From: Pseudomonadales bacterium
Lineage (GTDB): Bacteria > Pseudomonadota > Gammaproteobacteria > Pseudomonadales > Azotimanducaceae
Direction of reading: 5' to 3'
DNA: 40,202 bases
NCBI GenBank assembly: GCA_007131295.1
Contig: SLQW01000019.1
Span: 1-40,202 of the forward strand
In this document: piece by piece, positions 31,025 to 37,598 of the stretch
How the letters are laid out: the number at the start of each line of letters is the position of its first letter
How positions within the stretch are numbered: position 1 is the first letter of the stretch
Position numbers and translations under genes: made by a program
The notes under the pieces: model-generated
What the model saw: only the letters and a program-made list of their open reading frames with translations
Databases searched by the model: none
What the model was told of the DNA's origin: nothing

Positions 31025-32572
31025 TCAGATCAATGCCTCCACAAGGAACGGACCGTCACTGGCAAGACCACGCTGCAGTGCGTCCGCGAGCCCTTCGGCG
31101 GTGTCGACCCGGCTGCCCGGAACACCCATGGACCCGGCCAGGGCAGCCCAGTCGATGGCCGGTCCGCCGATGTCGAACAGGCTGGCAGCGCGCGCACCGA
31201 CCTCGTTGACGCCCAGGCGGCGATACTCGTGTTCGAGAATTTTGTACTGACGATTCGAAAAAATGACGGTCGCCACCTTCAGCCCCTCCCGGGCCTGGGT
31301 CCAGAACGCCTGGTTCGTGTACATCGCCCCGCCGTCACCGAGCAGCGCGAGGACCGGCCGGTCGGGACAGGCCAGCGCAGCGCCGAGCGCCACGGGCGCG
31401 CCCATACCGATCGACCCGCCGGTGAGATTCAGCCAGGTGTGGGGCGCAGCACGCTGACAGGGATCGGCGGCCGCACCCCCGCCGCCGGAATCCACGGCGA
31501 CGATCGCCTGCTCAGGCAGCACCGCGGCGATCACGGCGGCAGCCTTGCGGGTATCCAGGGCACCGCTGACGCCCTGCGGGCGCTCCTCGACATTGATGTT
31601 CGGCGGTTGCACCGGTGCTGACAGAGCGGTCGCGAGATCCTCCAGCGCGCCAACGACGTCCTCCTGCAAGAGCGCCAGGCGCACCACTTCACAACCGTCA
31701 GGAACCAGGTCGCTCGGCGTGTCCGGATAGGCGAAGAAACTCACCGGCGACTCCGCCCCTGCGAGCACGATCCGCTGCACGCCTGCCAGCGCCTTCATCA
31801 CCTGCTCCGGGAAGTACGGCAGTCGCGCCAGAGGCGGGAGTCCGGGCCCCTGCTCGATGCGCGCCGGAAAGGTGACTGCCATGACCTTGCAACCGGTTGC
31901 GGCAGCAATGCGGGCCGCAGCGACCTGACCCTCCGCGGACAGCGCCGCACCGTCGAGCAGCAGGAGGGTATCACTCCCCAGATCACGCGCGATCTGCTCT
32001 ATGCGCGCAGCAGATACAGGTTCCGGCAGCGGCGCTGATGCGACAGACACAGGGCCACTGCCTGCACCCCAGGCGCAGTCCACGGGGATCGCGAGCGTCG
32101 CGATCCGGCCCGTTGACACTGGCTGAGGCGTCATTGCGGCGAACACTGCATCGGCCCCATCCCGCGCCAGGCCCATCGCGCTGCGCGCGGTGCGCACCCA
32201 CGCAGAAAATGGCCGCGCAATACCTTCGATATCCGAGGTGAGCGGCGCGTCGAACGGGACGTGATGGCGCGCATGATCACCAACGAGATTGATCAGTGGC
32301 GTAGCGGCACGCCGAGCATTGTGGAGATTAGCAGTAGCATTGCCGAAACCGGCACCAAGATGCAGGAGCGTTGCCGCAGGCCGTCCGGCCATCCGCCCGA
32401 AGCCGTCTGCGGCTCCTGAGCATACGCCTTCGAACAGGCACAGAACAGGACGCATCGCCGGCACGCCGTCGATGGCTTGCACAAGATGCATCTCGGACGT
32501 TCCGGGGTTCGCAAAACAGTGGTCGACGCCCGCATCGACCAGGGTACGGATCAGGCTCTCGGCGCCGTTCAT
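31025..32572 (-). CDS. Thiamine diphosphate-dependent enzyme, acetolactate synthase large subunit-like
   Basis: 515 residues from the ATG at 32572, preceded by GGAGGAAGGG. Three-domain ThDP architecture: an N-terminal pyrimidine-binding domain with catalytic glutamate E48 (LFEGVCSGAADG), a central domain, and a C-terminal diphosphate-binding domain with GDG at 412-414 ending in N440 (FSNRQY). The family includes acetolactate synthase, benzoylformate decarboxylase and oxalyl-CoA decarboxylase. The absence of a small-subunit gene and the shortened length argue against a biosynthetic IlvB. With the upstream amidohydrolase it may belong to an aromatic or 2-keto acid catabolic route, as an inference. 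The gap to the amidohydrolase is 115 bp. Confidence 0.8.
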   Translation of the reverse strand: MNGAESLIRTLVDAGVDHCFANPGTSEMHLVQAIDGVPAMRPVLCLFEGVCSGAADGFGRMAGRPAATLLHLGAGFGNATANLHNARRAATPLINLVGDHARHHVPFDAPLTSDIEGIARPFSAWVRTARSAMGLARDGADAVFAAMTPQPVSTGRIATLAIPVDCAWGAGSGPVSVASAPLPEPVSAARIEQIARDLGSDTLLLLDGAALSAEGQVAAARIAAATGCKVMAVTFPARIEQGPGLPPLARLPYFPEQVMKALAGVQRIVLAGAESPVSFFAYPDTPSDLVPDGCEVVRLALLQEDVVGALEDLATALSAPVQPPNINVEERPQGVSGALDTRKAAAVIAAVLPEQAIVAVDSGGGGAAADPCQRAAPHTWLNLTGGSIGMGAPVALGAALACPDRPVLALLGDGGAMYTNQAFWTQAREGLKVATVIFSNRQYKILEHEYRRLGVNEVGARAASLFDIGGPAIDWAALAGSMGVPGSRVDTAEGLADALQRGLASDGPFLVEALI

Positions 32573-32687
32573 GCAGTCCCTTCCTCCGCCAGTTGAATCG
32601 AGCGCGAGCATGGTAACAGCTCCCGAAGACGGTGCTCGTAGGTCGAAGCGTACGCCTGCAGTGAACGCCTGCTTATGCCGGAAGACT

Positions 32688-33803
32688 TCAGATCCGGAAC
32701 AATTGGCAGGCGTTGTCGCCGAGCACCCGGCGCCGCTGCGCTTCCGGCAATCCGGCCACGCTGGCGCGAATGAGTTCCGGTGCCTCGAGGGTCGAGTCGA
32801 CATGCGGAAAATCACTGCCCCAGAGCACACGGTCCTCACCCACCAGTTCGAGAACGCTCGGGATCGTCCTCTCCTCGGGTTCAGCGACGAACCAGAGGTT
32901 GCGCCGGAAGTAGTCCGACGGCTTCAGCTGCAACGGCTGCGCCATCTTGAAGAACTGATACTTCTCGTCCAGTCGATCCATCAGATAGGGCGCAAAGCCA
33001 CAGCCGGCTTCCACAGCAGCGATCTTCAGCCGCGGGTGACGATCGAACAGACCGGAAACAACCATGGCCGCGATGGCGGGCACGAGCTGGCCAGTCGCTC
33101 CGAGGCCGAAGCTGAACACCGGACCCGGCTGGGTCTCGTGCCAGCCGGCGAACGGAACCGCGGCGCCGCCGAAACGCACGATTACGTGCAGGCAACCGGG
33201 AAAATCAGCATCTACCAGACGGGACCAGATCGGGTCGAAGTGGGGATCGTCCGGGCGTCTCCCGCCAAGGATCTCCGGCGGCACGAAAAGGCCGCGAAAG
33301 CCGAGCGCGAGGCAGCGGTCGAGTTCCGAGCAGGCAGCGTCGAGGTCGAGCCAGTTGATGATCGCGATGGGCAACACCCGGTCCGGGATACTCTGGTAAA
33401 ACTCGGCCTGCCAGGTGTTGTACGCGCGGCAATAGGCGGACGCCAGCGCCATGTCTTCGGTAGGGAACGGCAGGATCCCGATGGTGGGAAAAAGCACACC
33501 CCGATCCACACCCCAGTCGTCCAGCAGCGCCGTCCGGCCTTCGGGGTCCCATGATCCCGGCGGGCAACCGTCGACATAACGCAACCCACCGGCAAAGAGC
33601 TGTTCCCGCGGAATGTGCGCACCACCCAATCCCGCCAGCCGCTGTTCGAGAACGACCTGCTCACCGATGATCAGTTGCTCGACGCCATCGTTCTCGACGA
33701 TGCGGATCGCGCGATCACGAAACTTCGGTTCCAGATAGCGCTGCCAGAGATCTGGCGGCTCCATCACGTGCGAATCGCAGTCGACGACGACGTGCTGCCC
33801 CAT
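32688..33803 (-). CDS. Amidohydrolase family protein (amidohydrolase_2, TIM-barrel metal-dependent)
   Basis: 371 residues. The N-terminal metal motif reads VVDCDSHVMEP (D10 and H12), and the C-terminal GSDFPHVDS supplies another ligand Asp. In between are AIINWLDLDAACSELDR and GFRGLFVPPE, typical of the amidohydrolase_2 group related to aminocarboxymuconate-semialdehyde decarboxylase. Members catalyse metal-dependent hydrolysis or decarboxylation of aromatic ring-cleavage products and lactones; the substrate here is unknown. The start ATG at 33803 has AGGGGAG upstream. First gene of a probable two-gene operon, with a palindrome immediately upstream. Confidence 0.85.
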   Translation of the reverse strand: MGQHVVVDCDSHVMEPPDLWQRYLEPKFRDRAIRIVENDGVEQLIIGEQVVLEQRLAGLGGAHIPREQLFAGGLRYVDGCPPGSWDPEGRTALLDDWGVDRGVLFPTIGILPFPTEDMALASAYCRAYNTWQAEFYQSIPDRVLPIAIINWLDLDAACSELDRCLALGFRGLFVPPEILGGRRPDDPHFDPIWSRLVDADFPGCLHVIVRFGGAAVPFAGWHETQPGPVFSFGLGATGQLVPAIAAMVVSGLFDRHPRLKIAAVEAGCGFAPYLMDRLDEKYQFFKMAQPLQLKPSDYFRRNLWFVAEPEERTIPSVLELVGEDRVLWGSDFPHVDSTLEAPELIRASVAGLPEAQRRRVLGDNACQLFRI

Positions 33804-33814
33804 ATGATCTGCTC

Positions 33815-33837
33815 CCCTGAATCGTTTCGAATCAGGG
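33815..33837. promoter_or_regulatory. Imperfect palindrome upstream of the amidohydrolase operon
   Basis: CCCTGAATCG-TTT-CGAATCAGGG: 10 bp arms with one mismatch, from 11 nt upstream of the amidohydrolase start. It overlaps the ribosome-binding region on the minus strand. It may be a repressor site or a leader hairpin affecting translation; no regulator gene lies next to it. Confidence 0.45.
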
Positions 33838-33893
33838 TACCGTATAACCGACCGGCCTCCGGCTGGACAAGCCTGAGGCCGGATGCCGCGGCA

Positions 33894-34859
33894 TCACGCC
33901 GGGAAGAAATCGATGGGCTTGGTGGTGGTGACCGGCGCCACGTCCTTGGCGTCGAAGCGGAACATACGCACGCGCTGAATCAGGCGCCGCTCGAGCTCTT
34001 CGTCGTCGAGTTCGCTCGAAACGACTTCCGCAGCCGAGACTTCACCGGAAGGTTCGATCGTCAGCTCCAGAACCACCTTACCCTGCAGCGCAGGATTGAC
34101 CCGAAGCGCACGGTTGTAGAGTGCATAGATGGCGCCTTTGTTCTGATCGAACACCATCTCGATCTCCTCGCGACTGCGTGCAGGCGCACCGAAATCGTTC
34201 TCGGTGTCGATTGCATCCTCCGGACGCATGCCCGCGACGGTGCTCACGACACGCGTGGTCTCGCGGTCTGAAAGACCAGAGCCGCCCGTGTCCCGGCTCA
34301 GCGCCGTCGTATTGACGCCGCCGCTCGCCGACGCCGCATCCCGCGTCAGCAGAGCACGTTCGGAACGCTGAGCCTCCCCGACACTGCCGATGCTCGCCTC
34401 TGCCGAGGTGACGGCACCGAGCGCAGCATTGTCCCTGAGCGCAGCGAGTTCGTCGGCGAGCGGCATAAGGCCAGCTGCTGCAGCTTCTTCACGCGCTTCC
34501 CGCTGCCGATCGACCGGAGGTTCCGGCGCCGGCTCGGGCGTCGCTACCGGTGGCGGCACGGCGCGCTCGACTGGCCGAGGCGGTACCGGATCAGGTCTGA
34601 CTTCCTCTGGTGGCCGCTCACGCACCGGCGGCGGCGGTGGTGGCGGCGGCGGTGGTTCCGCGCGCTCTAGCACGAGCCGCGCGAGCCGCGGCGGGACTTC
34701 AGGCGCAATGGTGGGATCACGTTCCGGCAGCGGCAGCAGGGAAATTCCCACGGTCAAGATCGCAATGACGAGCACGGTCCGGAAGAACAAGGTCCGAAAT
34801 GCCCGCTCCTGTTCCGCGGCCCGATCCCAGGGCAGCGCATAGAGTCGATAGCTGCTCAT
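33894..34859 (-). CDS. TonB-like protein with AgmX/PglI-type C-terminal domain
   Basis: 321 residues. A short cytoplasmic N-terminus is followed by one membrane helix (about 24-43, LFFRTVLVIAILTVGISLL) and a periplasmic Pro-rich stalk. The stalk includes ten consecutive Pro (69-78) and PVPPRPVERAVPPP. A low-complexity Ala/Glu linker leads to a C-terminal domain from about 230. That domain reads IEMVFDQNKGAIYALYNRAL and QGKVVLELTIEPSGEVSAAE, the pattern of AgmX/PglI and related energy transducers. It should carry proton-motive energy from the adjacent ExbB/ExbD complex to an envelope target. GGAG precedes the ATG, 11 nt after the exbD-type stop. Last gene of the operon. Confidence 0.78.
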   Translation of the reverse strand: MSSYRLYALPWDRAAEQERAFRTLFFRTVLVIAILTVGISLLPLPERDPTIAPEVPPRLARLVLERAEPPPPPPPPPPVRERPPEEVRPDPVPPRPVERAVPPPVATPEPAPEPPVDRQREAREEAAAAGLMPLADELAALRDNAALGAVTSAEASIGSVGEAQRSERALLTRDAASASGGVNTTALSRDTGGSGLSDRETTRVVSTVAGMRPEDAIDTENDFGAPARSREEIEMVFDQNKGAIYALYNRALRVNPALQGKVVLELTIEPSGEVSAAEVVSSELDDEELERRLIQRVRMFRFDAKDVAPVTTTKPIDFFPA

Positions 34860-34870
34860 GGTGATCTCCG

Positions 34871-35413
34871 CTAACCCGCCGGCTGACCGTTGCTGACTGA
34901 GACGGGCGCCTCAGCGTTCGCGATGCCGCGCTGGGATACCGCGAGAGAAATGCGTCCGTACTCGGCATCAGTGCAGGTAGCCATTACCCGCCGCAGCAGC
35001 GCAAAAGGCAGCCCCTTGTCGCCCATGATGGTCACTTCGCGATCCCCGGCGTCACGAATCGAATCCCGACGCAGCAAGCGATCACTCTGGGCGCGCAGCG
35101 CGGCGGCGAGCTCTGGAATGAGTGCCTCATCCCGACCGAGCACCTCATCCACGTCGGCAACGACCTGACCCTGTACCAGGATCTGCTGCGCGGTGACCGT
35201 GACCAGTACGGTTTCCCGCGCGGCTTCATCGGCAATGGATTCCGGAAGGGTGAGATCCCTGGGATTCGGCAGCACTTCGACCTCGGTGGAACTCACCAAC
35301 AGGAAAAACACGAGGATCGTGAAAATGTCCATGAGCGACACCACATTCAGCGTACCTTTGCGGCCGCGTTTGTGATGACGCTCCATTCTCTTGGCACGGC
35401 GCGACATGCGCAT
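34871..35413 (-). CDS. ExbD/TolR-family biopolymer transport protein (paralogue with proton Asp)
   Basis: 180 residues: basic cytoplasmic N-terminus, one membrane helix (about 22-43, LNVVSLMDIFTILVFFLLV) and a periplasmic domain. D29 in SLMDIF aligns with the essential membrane aspartate of ExbD/TolR (TolR D23, ExbD D25), which is protonated during energy transduction. The C-terminal domain shows KGLPFALLRRVMATCTDAEY, the usual ExbD late helix. It follows the second ExbD by 3 nt, with GGAGG inside that gene's end, so it is translationally coupled. Stator component of the ExbB-like motor. Confidence 0.88.
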   Translation of the reverse strand: MRMSRRAKRMERHHKRGRKGTLNVVSLMDIFTILVFFLLVSSTEVEVLPNPRDLTLPESIADEAARETVLVTVTAQQILVQGQVVADVDEVLGRDEALIPELAAALRAQSDRLLRRDSIRDAGDREVTIMGDKGLPFALLRRVMATCTDAEYGRISLAVSQRGIANAEAPVSVSNGQPAG

Positions 35414-35416
35414 CGT

Positions 35417-35923
35417 TCAGCCTCCCTGCGACCTTGCCGGGGCATCCCCGATTGCGATGTCCGGAAACAGTTCCGCCTGCACCATGACGCCATCGGTTTC
35501 CGCCTCGAACAGGCGTACCGCATCCATGACCTGGACCAGAACGTCGTACTGCACATCGGGCTCGAGCAGCACGGTGGCTGCGGTCTGCTCCGGATCCTCC
35601 GCCTTTACGCGCTGCAAGTAGGCGTTGAGACCGTCGAAGTCATAGCCCAGCTCGTCGTCCCGGGGCAGCACAGTCAGAAGACCGGCGTCACGACCACCCA
35701 CCGCGAGCGAGTCTTCACGGACGATCACTTCGAGCTGCAGCGACTCCTCTACCCCCTCGCCACCATCAGCCGAGGTGGGAACAGTGAGTTCGATGATCGC
35801 CAGGCGCGAGAACACCGCGGTGATCAGCAGGAACGGCACCAGGATCACCATCAGGTTCAGAAACGCGGTGATATCGAGTTCCTGTTGCTCCTTGCGCCGT
35901 GCTCTGCTGCGGTGGCGTCTCAT
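35417..35923 (-). CDS. ExbD/TolR-family protein, paralogue lacking the membrane Asp
   Basis: 168 residues with the same topology: a very basic N-terminus (MRRHRSRARRKEQQ), one membrane helix (about 17-40) and a periplasmic domain. The helix reads LDITAFLNLMVILVPFLLI. Aligned to the TPFIDVM pattern of ExbD, the proton-carrying aspartate position is N23. The C-terminus VQYDVLVQVMDAVRLFEAET matches the ExbD fold. It overlaps the ExbB-like gene by 4 nt (ATGA) and precedes the other ExbD. Probably the inactive half of an ExbD heterodimer in the stator. Confidence 0.85.
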   Translation of the reverse strand: MRRHRSRARRKEQQELDITAFLNLMVILVPFLLITAVFSRLAIIELTVPTSADGGEGVEESLQLEVIVREDSLAVGGRDAGLLTVLPRDDELGYDFDGLNAYLQRVKAEDPEQTAATVLLEPDVQYDVLVQVMDAVRLFEAETDGVMVQAELFPDIAIGDAPARSQGG

Positions 35924-36609
35924 GCCGGCGCACTCGGGCGCGCAGCGGCCGTCTGCTGAGAGCGCTGCTGCGCTGCACTGCGCCGCTCATCAACTGCGTT
36001 GAGGAACTTCACCGACACCATCTCCAGGCTGTCGATGATCTCGGTGGTCTTGGTCTGCAGCAGCGCATGAATGAGCAGCAGCGGAATGGCTACCATCAGA
36101 CCGAACGCAGTGGTGTTCATGGCCACCGAGATGCTCGCCGAAAGCAAATCGGCCTTCTCCGCCGGGTTTGCACCGGCCACCGCAGTGAAGGCGCGGATCA
36201 GGCCGATGATGGTTCCGAGGAGGCCCAGCAGGGTGGCGATGTTGGCGAAAGTCGCGAGGTAGTGGGTCCGCTTCTCGAGGTGCGGCGTCACCTCCATCAT
36301 GCTTTCTTCCATAGCCCGCTCGATATCATCGCGTCGGCCCGCCGTGCGGATCCTCGCAAGGCCGTAGCTCAAGATCGTGCCGATAGCCGACTTGGCATCG
36401 TTCGTGAGTGTTGCAGCCTCATTGAAACGCCCCTGCTGGATGTAGGGCGTAATCTCTTTCCACAGGCTTCTGTTGCGCATGCTGGTGCGCGCGAGATACA
36501 GCCAGCGCTCGATGGCGATGGCCATGCCGAGCGCCAGAACGACGACGATCGGGTACATGAATACCCCGCCGCTCTGGAAGAACCCGACGACTCCCGAGTA
36601 GATGTTCAT
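35920..36609 (-). CDS. MotA/TolQ/ExbB-family proton channel protein
   Basis: 229 residues. Three membrane helices: about 14-33 (GGVFMYPIVVVLALGMAIAI), about 119-141 (LATFANIATLLGLLGTIIGL) and about 160-185 (SVAMNTTAFGLMVAIPLLLI). A cytoplasmic loop lies between the first two. The NTTAFGL segment carries the Thr expected to face the ExbD aspartate in the pore. It forms the pentameric channel around the ExbD dimer. The single ExbB gene with two ExbD genes resembles AglR with AglQ and AglS in Myxococcus. It overlaps both neighbours by ATGA. Confidence 0.9.
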   Translation of the reverse strand: MNIYSGVVGFFQSGGVFMYPIVVVLALGMAIAIERWLYLARTSMRNRSLWKEITPYIQQGRFNEAATLTNDAKSAIGTILSYGLARIRTAGRRDDIERAMEESMMEVTPHLEKRTHYLATFANIATLLGLLGTIIGLIRAFTAVAGANPAEKADLLSASISVAMNTTAFGLMVAIPLLLIHALLQTKTTEIIDSLEMVSVKFLNAVDERRSAAQQRSQQTAAARPSAPA

Positions 36610-36962
36610 GGTCCGATGACCTCCTCGCTGTTGGTCGATGCACTGACTGCCGGCCGGTCGGCCGTAACCTGCTCGAAGTAATCCAATTCACGCCGGAATT
36701 CGTGACGGTCGACCGGCGAGAGCACTTGTTCGATGAGACTGTTGAACGGCCGTCCGGCCAATTCCGCAACCCCCGGGTCCTTCCAGGGCAGAATCACCAT
36801 CACACGCGGCAATTCCTGGTTGCCGCGAATGGCGCTTCGATCCAGCTCGAGGCGGTGCGACGCGGCACCTGCTTCCTCTGAGGCCAGCGCCGCGGACCCT
36901 GCCACCAGCATCCCGACCGGAAGCACCAGCAATAGCAGGACCATTCGATACGAATCAGTCAT
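36606..36962 (-). CDS. Small exported protein of the ExbB/ExbD operon, function unknown
   Basis: 118 residues from the ATG at 36962, which overlaps the TPR lipoprotein stop (ATGA). A Sec signal peptide (about 1-26, ending AALAS) leads to a mature periplasmic protein of about 90 residues. The conspicuous segment is IRGNQELPRVMVILPWKDP, followed by LAGRPFNSLIEQVLSPVDR. The fold is not recognised. Tight coupling on both sides (four-base overlap with the ExbB-like gene) indicates it is an obligate partner of the motor, perhaps a periplasmic regulator or assembly factor. Confidence 0.75.
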   Translation of the reverse strand: MTDSYRMVLLLLVLPVGMLVAGSAALASEEAGAASHRLELDRSAIRGNQELPRVMVILPWKDPGVAELAGRPFNSLIEQVLSPVDRHEFRRELDYFEQVTADRPAVSASTNSEEVIGP

Positions 36963-37594
36963 GGTCGCCTCTCGATCTGGGCGGTGTTGGAGACGCTCTG
37001 AGCCTGACGCTCCAACTCCGCCACCCAAGCGCGAATCTGACCCGCGTCCGGTGCATCTTCCTCGAGCGCAAGGAAGCGTTCGTAGTGCTCGATCGCCACA
37101 CGCGGCCGCATTCGGTAGAGCTCATAGAGCACAGCCAGGTTGAAGTGCGCGGCCGCGTAATCGGCGTCAGCTGCGAGCGCGTCCCGGTACGCCTGCTCAG
37201 CCGCATCGAATTCGCCACGCTGCCGGTGCAACACCCCCAGATCCGTAAGTACCGGTGCACAGGCGACGCAAACCTCGAGCGCACGCACGAGATACTCGAA
37301 TCCCGTCGCTGCATCCCCATCGTTCACGGCCAGCCAGGCCAGTTGCCGCAGTGGGCCGGTGGACTCAGGGTAGTCACGCGCCAGGCCTTCGAAGGTGGAA
37401 GTTGCCCGAGCGACGTGCCCCGCCTCGAGCGCTGCTACCCCGTCTGCGTAACGAGACAGAGCCGCCGCAGGAACGCCTGCGAGTGGATCGCTTACGGTTT
37501 CCACAGGCGATGCCGCGCAGCCGATCAACCAGGCGATACAGCAGGCAGCCAGGGCGGTACGCCACGCGCAAGTTCCAGCGCCGATGGCCTGCAA
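36959..37594 (-). CDS. TPR-repeat lipoprotein
   Basis: About 211 residues if started at the TTG at 37594, just after the stop of the upstream TPR gene (37599). No ATG is available; another TTG at 37672 would overlap that gene by 74 nt. A lipoprotein signal ends LIGC. Four or so TPR units follow: DGVAALEAGHVARATSTFEG, LRQLAWLAVNDGDAATGFEY, VLTDLGVLHRQRGEFDAAEQ and the final AHFNLAVLYELYRMRPRVAI. The protein should sit on the periplasmic face of a membrane as a scaffold, like the TPR lipoprotein AglT. Overlaps the next gene by 4 nt. Confidence 0.75.
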   Translation of the reverse strand: MQAIGAGTCAWRTALAACCIAWLIGCAASPVETVSDPLAGVPAAALSRYADGVAALEAGHVARATSTFEGLARDYPESTGPLRQLAWLAVNDGDAATGFEYLVRALEVCVACAPVLTDLGVLHRQRGEFDAAEQAYRDALAADADYAAAHFNLAVLYELYRMRPRVAIEHYERFLALEEDAPDAGQIRAWVAELERQAQSVSNTAQIERRP

Positions 37595-37598
37595 GGCT

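Noticed and set aside
33894-36609. Classical Tol-Pal or TonB-ExbB-ExbD iron-uptake operon
   Set aside because: No Pal, TolB, TolA or receptor gene is present; two ExbD genes, TPR proteins and the AgmX-type C-terminus fit another machine better.
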